DNA of 64,000 nt from Fomes fomentarius (lineage: Eukaryota; Basidiomycota; Agaricomycetes; Polyporales; Polyporaceae). The position numbers and the translations under genes were made by a program. Each line of letters begins with the position of its first letter. The stretch's first letter is position 1. The DNA lies in contig JABYQN010000011.1 of the NCBI GenBank assembly GCA_022606135.1, positions 620,001 to 684,000 of the forward strand, given 5' to 3'. The notes beneath the pieces are model-generated. The model had not been told where the DNA came from and searched no databases. It saw only the letters and a list, made by a program, of their open reading frames with translations. Positions 21,760 through 32,723 of the stretch are shown here, piece by piece.

Positions 21760-24160
21760 TCATGCAAGTGCGTCGCCAGACTGCTCCTGTTGTTGCTTTT
21801 GCGCGTTATGCTTCCCTTTCTTGCCATGCTTGGATGAAGCACCCGAGCCAGAGCCGGCGGTAGCAGTCGCGCCTGCATCAGTGCCGGTGGCGGTCGCACC
21901 AGCGTCGGTCGCAGTGGCATCATCACCAGCACTAGTCGCAGTTGCGCCAGCACCAACGCCAGTCGCGGTCTCGGTGCTGTTACCGCTGCTGCCCTGTGCG
22001 CCCTGGTTGTCCTGACCATTTTGACCACTGGCGGCGCTGCCGGTGACGAGAGTGAGGAGCTTCTGGAAGTCAGGGGTACCAAGACCAGTAACCTACAAGC
22101 CCAAGGCCAATGTCAGTCACCGCACCGACCGCAAGAGACAAGAAGAGAGGAGGTGGACGTACGGGGTCCCAGCCAGTGAGCGCGGGGAAGCCGTCGGTGC
22201 CGCATCCAGGGTTGCTGCCGGCCGTGATGTCGTTCAGTGCAGCGGCGCCCTGGGAGTAGAGGAGAGGGTTGAGGAAACCAAGCGGGCTCTTTCCCTGGTT
22301 CAGGAGCGCATCGTTGAGGAGCGCGACGACGCTGGCGAACGTTGGGCTGGACGCGCTCGTTCCGTCGACACCTTGGAGTTGGCCAGCGACCTCGATGGCG
22401 AACTGCACGCCCTGGGTGGACACGTCGGGGAACGCGCGGCCCTTGGCGTTGAAGAGGCCCTGGTTAGTGTTCCCGAGCTGCTTGAGGTAGCCCGCGACGG
22501 CGTCGGCCTGGTAGTCGGGCTGCGTGAAGATGTTGGAGAACCCGCCCGAGGAGAAGTCCGCGGCCGTCTCGGGGCTGATACCTTGCGTGCTTCCAACGGA
22601 CGTCAGGCTGTACGCGGGCAGTGTAGATGGACGTGGAGGGGTATGAGTGATTGATGAGCTGATCAGATGCTACAGCGCATGGGGCAGAATGCACTCACTA
22701 GGGGCAGCCGGATGGGAAGGTGGGGGAGAACGCCTGGCCATCACACGCGTCGTTCTTCTGCGGACCGGACACGCCACCATCGCCAGACGCGAAGAGGATG
22801 GACGTGCCGCGGGCACCGAGCTGTGCATAGGCGTTGCAGAGCGTCCTACGAACAATTCGTCAATCCTCCGCGAGCCATCACAAGACCTAAATATAACCCA
22901 CTGTGCCAGGTCGGGCGCCTGTTCTGCGAAGGGCGCCTCATCGAACCCGAAGCTGGTCGTGAGCACGAGCGGCGCGGGGTCCTGCTTGAGCAGGAATTGA
23001 ATCTGGTCGAGGAAGCCCGAGAGCCCGTCCTGGTTTTGAGCACCAACAGTCACGAACGTGGTCGGAACGTTCGTTGCCAACCCAACCGTGTATTGGATGT
23101 CAAGGCTCTGAGAGCGGCAAGTGATCAACAATTGTAAGAAGTGACATGGAGAAGCGATGTGGATGTAGAACTTACCGCCTCAGTTGTCCCCTGGCCGTCG
23201 TTAGAGCCACCGTCAACAGCAAGGACATCGAAGGTTCCGTTGTTGATATCAGATCGGGCCTGGGAGAGGAAGTCCTACAGATGCATGCAGGGTCAGCAAG
23301 ACGGTTGCAGTGCATCGATTCTATGCATACGAACTGTCAAGTCACCCTGGTTGGCCACCTCACCGCCAAAGCCGCTGACAAACAGGTTGTTGTCTTTCGC
23401 CGTTGCAGGGTCGGCAGGAATGTTGTAGAGCGCCTGCAGGCACGCAGGGGAGATCGCTTTGGCGCATTGGGCGGGGACGTTGGCACGCTTGGAATAAGAG
23501 CGCTTGGAGGCCTTCCTCCTCGAGGGTTGGATGACGTTGTGCGCGACCTTGCGTGTCGCAGGGGGGATGAATTGCGTGGTCGGGTAGACGAACGCGATGT
23601 GGTCGCTCACGCCCGCGGGGAGCGAGTACGCGAGGGTGCGGACCATCGTCGAGTTCGACTGTTCGTGGACATAGCCCGTGAAGTTGGCGTTGAGCAAGGC
23701 GTTCGCCTTCTGCGGTGGGATTTGGATCGTGATCAGGTCGCCTGCCGGGGACGTGGACGCGGGCTGGATGCCGTTCTTGCTCAGCCAGTCGTTCACGGCC
23801 TGCAGACTCTCGGACTTGGGAGCAACAAGTTGCTCGACCTGCCACCAGTGTCAACTTCTTCGTCGTACATCACAGCCATCAGCAGCAACGTACCTCGGAT
23901 TTCGAGAGATGGTGGCCGTAGTTCTCGCTGTTCGGGTCACTGACGTCCTGGAGTGCAGCCTGGAGGCCAGTGGCGTTACTTTGGGGCAAGCCAATCGTCA
24001 AACGGAGCATGCCGGGAGGAACGAATGGAATGTGGGCGCTGAACCCATTGGGAGCGGAGCTACGACGGTCACGGACGACGAGATTGGAGTGCGTTGCGCT
24101 GGGCCGGCCCAGCGCAAGGGGAATGAGAGCAGAAAGAACGAGCAGTCCGGCTGCAACCAT
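21760..24160 (-). CDS. Sedolisin 2 (S53 tripeptidyl peptidase), intact
   Basis: Seven exons on the minus strand (24160-23894, 23838-23335, 23274-23176, 23107-22902, 22845-22699, 22607-22163, 22092-21760) give 666 residues in one frame. It has a signal peptide (MVAAGLLVLSALIPLALG), a pro-kumamolisin domain with HHLSKSE, and a propeptide end rich in Arg/Lys (SRRKASKRSYSKRA) suited to processing. The catalytic residues are Glu about 289 and Asp about 293 (TEASLD), Asp about 381 (SGDGG) and Ser about 492 (DGTSASSP). The calcium region is ALNDITAGSNPGCGTDGF...GWDP/VTGLGTPDF. The tail is Ala/Thr/Gly-rich and hydrophilic, ending in SKHGKKGKHNAQKQQQEQS. The start, first exon (267 nt) and tail style match sedolisin 1, so the two are a tandem pair of the same subgroup. 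Product: secreted acid tripeptidyl peptidase. Confidence 0.96.
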
Positions 24161-25410
24161 GATGAATGAGTGATGAGAGGAAGAAGTAGAAGGACGGGTG
24201 CGACCACGGTGACCTCGAAGGGGGAAGGCAAGTGGTCAGAATGTTTGACCCCATATTTAAGGACAATCGAGGGTGGCTCCAACTTTTGATGGTGAACCGC
24301 GAGCGTTCACCTGCACGGCCGCGTTGTCAAGTGCTTGCTCCTGAAAATAGCCCACGGTGAGTGGAGTACGGCTAGAAGAGCGTTCATCAGGAAAGGCACT
24401 CACCGCATGCTATTATTAGCAGTCGGCCAACTATTAGGCCGCCCAACATCATGAACCTGTGCGGCTGATTCTTTGACTGCGCACATACTAGTTATAAATC
24501 CCAGGGGGACACCACAAGGAGCGTGGCTTATGGCGATGCTTAGACGGCGTCGCAACTCGGTGTTGGCACCGGCGCACGTCGTGCAGACACCCGATCTGTC
24601 AGCGGCCCTGCGACTCGCAAGAAGGGTTTACATCACCGTTTCCATACGATGGATACGATGTGGATCACAACTGACCTTACTGAGACTTCGAAGCACTACT
24701 AATTGTAGTACCCGACGATGGGAAGAAGCAGAAGCGCTGATTAGGTGGCGACCAGTCCCCGTACGATCGGCCTATTACCTTGGGCGTACGAGGGTGGCTA
24801 CCAATACATTCAATATCTAAGAATGAGCAGAGTCAACTAGTCGCACCTACTGTCGTAGACGATTGAGCATCTACTGGTCATGGAGGTCAACTTCACTGGC
24901 AGTGAGAGCATATATACTAGCTAGTCACGCGGGGTACATGAATTCGGTGAGTCGAGCAGGACTCACGCTTTGGTGGCCAGGCTGATACGTGTTCGCTGCA
25001 TGCATAGTCACTGTCATCGCTGTTCGGGTCATCGGTGACGATGGTGGCGGATGTAGAAGAAGTATAACGACAGCTGGCGCCGGGAGCAGGAGCAAGTGAA
25101 GTCTGATACATAGTGACTCGGACAGCCGTTACTATGAAGACGAACAAATAATACTTATATCGTTCCCCTTCGTCAGCCAGCCAGCACATTCACAGCACAA
25201 GATACAAGATCTACTAGCAAGGTCTTCTGGATTTCAAACCTTCTCAACCACTGTACTATACTTGTATTTACTACTTAATTGGCACCACTTCTCGCTACGA
25301 CTCCGCGTGCGCTGATTGTCGTTCCTTAACTGCGTCTCTCACCCTTGAGTGCTTGTCGAAAAAATGTTGTTGTATGTACGATAGAGAAGCTTAAGTACAC
25401 CAAAAGAATA
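24161..25410. other. Intergenic, no convincing gene
   Basis: The sedolisin 2 promoter lies at the left. A minus-strand frame at 25189-24917 has a hydrophobic stretch (YYLFVFIVTAVRVTMY) followed by Ser/Thr/Asp-rich sequence. It has no recognisable family and no supporting splice pattern, so it is not called. Confidence 0.4.
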
Positions 25411-25481
25411 GGGCCCACCGTGGTTCGAACACGGGACCACACAATTTGCAATCGTGTGCTCTACCACTGAGCTACAAGCCC
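25411..25481 (-). tRNA. tRNA-Cys (GCA)
   Basis: Read on the minus strand, a 71-nt cloverleaf forms. The acceptor arm is GGGCTTG/TGGGCCC with three G-U pairs, the D arm GCTC-AGTGGTA-GAGC, the anticodon arm CACGA-TTGCAAA-TTGTG with GCA at the centre, and the T arm CCGTG-TTCGAAC-CACGG. No intron. A TTTT run follows just downstream (minus strand near 25405), as expected for RNA polymerase III termination. Confidence 0.93.
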
Positions 25482-25755
25482 ATACTGGGTCGCTAGGTAG
25501 CGTCATATATATGTAGCTTACTAGCCTGTGCATGTTGCAAGCGCAGTCCGCATTGGATCTAGATTGGAATCATTGGATCCCCGTCCCGGACACCCACCAC
25601 AACTACACCTTGTCCAATATCTCATTTGTGAACTACAACCCGCTTGCCGAAGCAAGTCAAGTCATTCAAGCACTGAATCCCTCACATCCAAGCCATCATA
25701 CACATCGGTTCGGTCTAACGCACTGGTCGCCACCCGGGGATACGTACGATCAGCT

Positions 25756-28470
25756 ATGCCACCGTCCACAAACAAGCGTAGAAAATCGTCAAAAATCGCA
25801 GTAAAGGACTCTGACGGTCGAACGGATGAATCTCAAGTGGACTTCGAAGGGTTCATCATCCGAATGCCGGTCGAGGTACTGGCCATGATCCTTTTCTATG
25901 TATCATCCCCGAGGGATGTACTCGCACTGGCACGCACGAGCAAGCACTTCTGCGCCATCCTCGTCAACAACAAAGCCAACGACTTCATTTGGCGCGCCGC
26001 ACGCGCTCATTGCCACCCTCAGCCCATCCCGGACTTCACTCCTAACTTCACCGAGGCGTCGTTCGCCGCATTTCTCTTCGACAGCAAGACCTGCGAGGTA
26101 GAGACCAACGTCGCATGCGATCAACCAGGGTGCCCGTGCTGAAATGTTGCACCCCTCGGTAGGTGTGCCAGAGGCGAACGAAACAGATGTACCATTCGTT
26201 CGCACTACGCGCACGTATATGCGACAAGGTGAGTCAGTAACTGTCTCTGTGGCGGACCCTGCTGACCTACATATCCCAGCCACGGTGTCTCGATACGTGG
26301 CGGTGAGTGATACTGCCTCTGGGTGGCAGATTGACGGCGTTACCGGAGGTCTGAGCGTGACACTCCTTTAGGAAGGGTACCGCGAAATCTGGGCACAATT
26401 CACGTGTCACAAATTTTGCGGTACTCTCCCGAGAGGAGTACACAAATATCGCGGTAATGCTCTTGAAAGGATACAGAGGAGCACCACAAAGCCCAAGTGG
26501 TGCTGCATATAGCACAAATATCGTGGTACTCCTTTTCGACGGGTGCCGTAAATATGATCGTACCGCAGGTTGCGAATGTCACCTATATGGCAGGACCGTT
26601 TCGAGAGCATTACCGCAGACCTTGCAGTTGTCGAAGGGTACTTCAAATATGTTGTAGTACATTATCAACGCCTTTGTTCTCCTAGGTGGGGCAATGTATT
26701 CACGTCGTCGTTCTAGATCACAGGTTGTGCGCAGAATTCCAGATCCGGTACCATTGCAATGGGAGTATGAAAAGTTTCTTCAATGGATTCCGCGCATGGA
26801 ACGCATCAGTAGTACGTACGCACGTTCATAATGATGACGAGATAGCTGATGTTTGGGTTTCTTCAGACTACTACGAAAACAGAACTTGGGTCCGTAACGA
26901 AGATTGGCAACAAGCCATCAACGACTACAAAAAGGCGAACCAGCTAGGCGAGGACGGCATGTCTGTGTATATCAGGGAGAAGAAAGCAATCGCCGACAGA
27001 ATGCCTGTAATGTCAGAGGTTCATATCACTCCCCGCCATCAGATGTGCACACAGGTTGATCGACTCTCTCACCCCAGTTCTATCGCAAGCTCCATGCTTG
27101 GAGTGTGTCGTACGAAAATCTCCGAAGGACTGTTCGCAGACGCAATCAAGAAATGTAGGGGGGTGTCCGTTGGTACTCTTGTGTCGACTCTGACCGAGAA
27201 CGATAGAACTACTACCCTCGCGGTAATACACGGCTGGCAGACACACGACCTCCTGCATGCGCCATCGTATAGAACTCTTCACGACGCCAAGAATCGTTCG
27301 CTTGAACACGTGACTCACAACGGTGAGCTCCTTGTGGAAGCTTGAGTGTGTCTGACTGAGGGCGATTTGCAGACTTCAGTCCAATTTCACAAGCCGTGCA
27401 GAACGAAATCGAGGAAAACAAGGAACGGGAAGCAGCCCGCAAGAAAGAGCGAGCACAGCAGGCCCGTGTTGGGCAGGTTCGCGATACCTACAGCGATATG
27501 AAGACGAAGAGCCCCACGAACCAACTGACAACGGCCCTACCCACTCTGAGCGAGTTCCGCAAGCTGCCCGTCGTCAAGATCTTCGAAGCCGCGCCGTCCG
27601 GTGCAGGGGCAGAAAAGCGCTCGATGCGTGACCGTTCGTCAAGTCCGTGCTCGACGAGAATCTTGCCCAGTGGCGAGAAGCGGCTAGAACGGCCCTCGCC
27701 GGCGTGCTTGGTTTCCCCGGATGGAAGAATTTGAGCAGACGGAAGCTGCACCCGGTCGACCGCCTGACGGCGCGCTTCCGGTGCCAGCGCTGCGACAAGG
27801 TTGGCCGAGGCAGGAACGTCGATGACGGGGGTATGGACTTCGCCGCCGCGTGCGAGCACGTCTGCCCCCATGTGCCGAAGAAGAGATCGAGCTCGGAGAG
27901 ATGGAGTGCGGAACGCTTTGCCGTAGATCAGCGGGTCAGTAGCAGATCTGCCCCTCTTGCTTCGCTATTGTGGCTGTCGGCTGTGTAGTGTCTTCGGGCA
28001 TCTTGCTGAATACCGTCCGCTTCACAGGCTGCAGATGCGATCTCGAAGGTGCTTGCCTTGTGTGGTACCTCTTCAGAAGACGTCGATTCTGTTCGGATCG
28101 CGAGCGAGCTGGGCGATCGCGTGCAGTGCCAGGTCTGCTCCCTTACCATGGACGTCGCGAGCGTGGTGCGTACCACGTTTCCCAAGTGTCTCCTCCATGT
28201 TGGGTTGTTGACATTTCGTAGGGGCGACACTGTAAACGTCATCAAGACTGCACGTTCGCTGTAGTGGACGCTCCGACAGAGCCTCGCATCGAACATGGGC
28301 TCGTCAAGAGGCTCTTGTCGTCGTCGGATGCGGCACTCGACAAAGCCTACGGCTGTCGTCATTGCGTCCATGAGTGCTCAGTCAGCAAAGATCAGCCGCC
28401 GCTCCGTCTGCTCACTTTCCATGGGCTCAGGTCTCATGTCAAGGAGAAGTGCGTCGTTATCTTTCCCTCC
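25756..28470 (+). pseudogene. Broken F-box protein gene
   Basis: A frame from 25756 carries a typical F-box (IIRMPVEVLAMILFYVSSPRDVLALARTSKHFCAIL...FIWRAARAH). Later fragments fit the long agaricomycete F-box family that ends in a zinc-finger-like part: YYENRTWVRNEDWQQAINDYKKA with YIREKKAIADR (26686-27020), NEIEENKEREAARKKERA...LPTLSEFRKLPVVKIFE (27396-27610), VKSVLDENLAQWREAARTAL (from about 27640), FRCQRCDKV near 27780, and LTFHGLRSHVKEK with FPSPDD near 28410-28480. Around 27612-27631 one base is missing and a TGA follows, so EKALDA-stop precedes PFVKSV. The stretch 26142-26686, where the Cys-rich region after the F-box should be, is replaced by a short-motif array. F-box proteins are substrate adaptors of SCF ubiquitin ligases. 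The gene is probably dead, though a shorter product from the first exon cannot be excluded. Confidence 0.7.
26368..26661. repeat. Array of a ~25-nt motif in both orientations
   Basis: A motif close to AAATATCGCGGTACTCCTTTCGAAAGG occurs at least six times. Plus-strand copies start near 26411, 26444 and 26513; minus-strand copies lie at about 26368-26390, 26594-26622 and 26627-26650; a partial copy sits at 26547-26572. The copies at 26451-26468 and 26602-26619 are near-perfect reverse complements (GCGGTAATGCTCT) and could form a hairpin. It lies inside the broken F-box gene. Confidence 0.7.
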
Positions 28471-29561
28471 CCTGATGACGGTGTACATGTACTTACCGGC
28501 GGTATCTGGGCGTAGACATCAAGTCGCATCGATTGCCGATGAGGACTTCTTCCACCAGAAGCACACCCCGGCAGGCTCGACGAGTTCGATCGACACCGCT
28601 GCATAACGACGCGCTGACGTGCTACTTTGTGTTCAACATACAATTCACAAGTCTACTCCATGTTATCCTCCTCGTCTACCGTCGCCTATCTACCTATTGC
28701 TATCCATTTAGGCCTTCGTATTTTTGCAACACGACTACTAGTGCTTCTCATACGTCTCTTAGGACCATCGGCAGCTGTAAGACCTTCGCACCACAGGCGC
28801 CAATTGTCGTAATGTCCTTATGCTGCTTTGAGTCATTGTCTCACTATATACCCTCAGTTGTATCTCAGATCGAGTGTCGAGGTCCTATCCGAAGTTTCAT
28901 GCACGCTCGCGAGGTGACTTCTCCGCCTTCCATCACGCGTATGGGACGTCACGAGTTCCTCTCAGAGGCATCCCCATCAAACTTCGCATGAGGCGCTCGC
29001 GTGCTCGCATGGTCACCCAGAGTCTTCTCGTCGTCGGACCAGCTGAGGGGAGCATAAACATACTCCTCTGGCGATTCACCGAGGGCCCTGGTGCTTCGGT
29101 GCTTTGAAAGAGAAGTCCGACACGGACGTAAAGCGGAATAGGCCAGGAGGACCGTTAGCCCGCTGGCCACATATACGATCCGCAACGGCAGGTCTTTGGC
29201 ACGACTCTGAATGATGTTACTGATTCAGATCACTAAAGCTCGCGCATCAGAACGCCGTCATCTGCTCGCGCCCATCACTATTCATGGGCATGGAATCTGG
29301 ATATCAACCTTCCGGCGGCGTGCACTGTGCCATTGTGCCATGCTCCCTCGCAGCGAAAATAACTATCAGCAGCGGTCACTGGACCGTTCTCAACAGGCAC
29401 TCTGCGCCGCGCGGCGTCCCGAATCGAAGCAACCGCTGTTCGGGGCCTGTCAGGGCTACATGGTCAGCGTCCCGCCGACGGCGACATAGTGACCAGGGAG
29501 CCGCGTGCGCGTAAGGGGTCAAGAATTGGAAGCTTCAGTGGACGTCGACAGTTCCCTGCTG
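28471..29561. other. Intergenic, no gene recognised
   Basis: About 1.1 kb between the F-box relic and the mannosidase promoter. Short frames on both strands show no domain. A minus-strand frame at 29185-28949 starts with a hydrophobic stretch (VYVASGLTVLLAYSAL) but is short and unsupported. Confidence 0.4.
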
Positions 29562-29569
29562 TATATAAA
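29562..29569 (+). promoter_or_regulatory. TATA box of the GH47 gene
   Basis: TATATAAA about 85 bases before the start codon at 29653, followed by a C/T-rich leader (CCCCTGCTTCCCTGCCCC), a usual arrangement for a well-expressed secreted enzyme gene in these fungi. Confidence 0.65.
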
Positions 29570-29652
29570 GCCCCACTCGCGGGTGCCGGTCGCCTAGTCG
29601 TCCGCCCCCTGCTTCCCTGCCCCGTGCATATTCCACTCAGACGAGGGTCGCC

Positions 29653-32046
29653 ATGGTCTCTTGGTCGCTCCGAACGTCGGTTGTCGCGCTCGCGTGCGCG
29701 TCCAGCGCGCTTAGCGCTCGTATCCAGAACCCTTTCGTTCGATTGCCCCCCGACGCGGCGAAGAACAGGCAGGCTGTGAAGGATATCTTCCTGACCAGTT
29801 GGAATGCGTACAAGTATGTGGGAATCTTTAGGGTGTCTATCGGGGTGGGTTTCTTACCAGTAGCATGACTGTTCGGTTGCAGAGATATCGCGTTCCCTCA
29901 TGATGACCTCACGCCGATCAGTGAGAGTTTCACAGACGGCCGGAATGGATGGGGTGCATCTGCCGTGGATGCCCTGACCACGCTAGTAAGTAAAGTTCCA
30001 ATCAGTTCTTGAGATCTCTAACTGAACTTCGATTCGCAGTGGATCATGGACGAAAAGGTACGAGCAGCCACGCCCGAGCCATGAGTGAAAACTAACTGCA
30101 TGTTCAATGTAGCAAATCTTCGAGGACATGGTCAACTTCACCAGCCACATCGACTTCTCGGTTTCGCACACGGACAGCACCGCGAGGTCAGTTTAGTGGC
30201 ATCGTGCACACGACCGAAGCTTGAGCTAAGATGTCATATCAACAGCGTGTTCGAGTCGACCATCCGTTACCTTGGAAGTATGCTCAGCGCGTATGAGCTA
30301 AGCGGCAAGAAATACCCTGCGCTGGTCAAGCAGGCCGAGACTCTTGCGAACAAGCTGTCTGGAGCGTGGTCCCGCGTAAGTTTGGATGCCTGTGCGATGA
30401 TGTCATCTCCGACTTGACTGATATGCATGGACGATACAGGGCAATGTGGTGCCATATGGCCAAGTGAACGTGAACACTAGCACTCCGAATATAGGCACCG
30501 TAAGTCAATTCACCACGTTGAGACACGAACTATGCTTGACAAGAGTGACGCATATAGTCCAATATCGCAGAAGCAGGCACAGTGAGTGCACTGAAGACCA
30601 ACCTGCTCTTGTGGGGTACTCACATCTCTTATCTAGCTCACGCTTGAGTGGTCGCGGCTTGCGTGAGTTGAGACGTCGACGATAAGACATACAGGATCAC
30701 TAATATTCTTCTCACAGCCTGTACACCGGGAACGACACTTTCCGAGCGCTCGCCGAAAACTCTGTCAGACAGATTGCCAGTCAGGTGAGACTACCGCGAT
30801 AACACAAAATGGGATTCTAGACATATATTCTCCATAGCCCGCTCCCATCCCTGGTTTCCCTGCTCAGGGGATTGATCCTTCCACAGGAAAGCCAGTTGGC
30901 GCGTATGTCGTAAGTATCTCAATTGGCGAAATGGCATCTAGTATGCACTGACAATCATATGTACTAGACGTGGGGTGGTGGTTCTGACAGCTACATCGAG
31001 TACCTCATCAAGTACGCTCGACTGACCAACACCGACGACAACCTCTTCGCAGACACGTGGGCGACCGCTGTCGACTCATCCATCAAGACTCTCCTCAGGG
31101 TACTCCCTTCCCTTCCCTACTGTATCTGTGTTGAGCACTGAGAACGTTTTCCTTCACTAGACGTCGACTGTCGGAGACTGGACTTACCTCGCGGACCTCG
31201 ATGACAGTGGTACGATCCGGCACATCGGCTCAAACCTTGCCTGCTTCCATGGTGGAAACTGGATCATGGGTGGCAAGCTGTTGAACAACAACACCATCGT
31301 GAACATCGGTCTCAAGCTGGTCGATGCCTGCTGGAACACTTATGCCAGCACTGCGTGAGTCTCCCAATCAGCTTTTCGCTTTGTCTTTCACCCCGCCTGA
31401 CTGCCACACGCAGGACGCGCATCGGCCCGGAAGCATTCGGCTTCATCTCCAAGGACGGCAACTTCTCCGGATCGACACCAAGCGCGGGTGATATCGCGTT
31501 CTACGACCAGCACGGCTACTACCTCCTTCCGGGCGCCGAGTACTACTATATGCGCCCCGAGGTGCTCGAGTCCAACTTTTATGCGTGGCGCGCGACCGGG
31601 GACATCAAGTACTACAAGAACGCGGTGAGCATGGTCAACAGCATCAACAAGTTCCTCCGCGCCCCCACGGTCGCGTTCGCGCCGATCGAGAACGTCGATG
31701 CCACCGACTCAGACTTCATCGACGACATGGAGAGCTTCTGGTTCGCGGAGATCCTCAAGTACCTCTACCTCACCTTTGACGACCCCAACCGCATCAACTT
31801 GGACAAGGGCGAGTACCGACGCTCATTCGGAGGCTCATCATATACATATGGGGTTGCTGATTTGAGTTGCACTTTGACTTTGCAGTCGTCTTCAACACGG
31901 AGGCGCACCCGTTCAGCGCGCCGCCTGCGAAGTCTTCGTATGGGAGTGGCAAGCGTCATCTCGTGCCCGGGACGTTCAAGACGACGTCTGGGCCGCTTCC
32001 TGCGGTCAGCTTCGCGCCCAAACTCCCGGCACACGAACCGAACTGA
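29653..32046 (+). CDS. Secreted class I alpha-1,2-mannosidase (GH47)
   Basis: Fourteen exons splice in phase to 538 residues: 29653-29813, 29883-29985, 30040-30057, 30113-30186, 30246-30375, 30440-30499, 30558-30581, 30637-30662, 30718-30784, 30838-30909, 30968-31099, 31161-31354, 31414-31808, 31886-32046. The signal peptide is MVSWSLRTSVVALACASSALSA. GH47 signatures follow: AVKDIFLTSWNAYK, DIAFPHDDLTPIS, SAVDALTTLWIMD, GPEAFGF, YYMRPEVLESNFYAWRATGD, DDMESFWFAEILKYLYLTF and the calcium-binding NTEAHPF near the C-terminus. The enzyme hydrolyses alpha-1,2-linked mannose from N-glycans. With a signal peptide and no anchor it is probably secreted or lumenal. The last intron (31809-31885) starts GCGAGT, a GC-AG intron required to keep the frame (LDK-VVFNTEAHPF). 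Several exons are only 18-26 nt. Confidence 0.94.
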
Positions 32047-32723
32047 GGCCCTCTTCGTTGGACCCTGTCATGCCATGTGTTTATGTATTGTATTTAGGCA
32101 GCACGTAGAAGGATAGACGTATATCCGATCGAGAACCCTACGTTTGGCTTTGAAGTATACCGCGATCTGTCAGATCGTAGTGAGACTCTCAAAAGGAATC
32201 AGTTCGACGTCGGAGCGGGGTCAGAACCCAGTTGCACTGCGGCGCCATACTTGTACAAACTTCGGTGGTCGTTTTGCGGATTGGGAGCCATCTACAAGTG
32301 ATGTGTCTCGACCACTCATAGTAGGTCACATAATTGTTAGCATCTTGATTACGAAAGAATACAAAGAAGTTTGGAAGGTGACTGACTACCCACTTACTGA
32401 CACGGATCGCTCAAAGCGTCTCCGAACGTCCTCACGGGCCAGTGTCTCTACGACGTTGAACAGCGAGACGTCCCCCGTTCGTCCTCCCCACTTCAAGACG
32501 CAGGCCTCCGAGGTTCTTGTTGTTATGATTAATTTATACTGACTGACTGATTTCCCATCTCGCAGCCTTAGAATGTAAAAATCTTACGCAGTAGGACCTG
32601 CGTGAAGGACTGGCAGCGGACCAAGGTTCGCCGCACCGTCGCTGCGATCCTTACATTTGAGACGGAACGAGTACCTCACTTAATGATTGTTGGCAACAAC
32701 GAGACACCACGATTATGTACCAA
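32047..32723. other. Intergenic between convergent GH47 and sedolisin 3
   Basis: Nothing recognised beyond the probable 3' untranslated regions of the two genes. Confidence 0.45.

Noticed and set aside
24917..25189. Small minus-strand frame as a mating pheromone precursor
   Set aside because: It does not end in a CaaX motif, and no pheromone receptor lies nearby.
26368..26661. CRISPR-like array
   Set aside because: Copies are in both orientations, degenerate and unevenly spaced, and the genome is eukaryotic.
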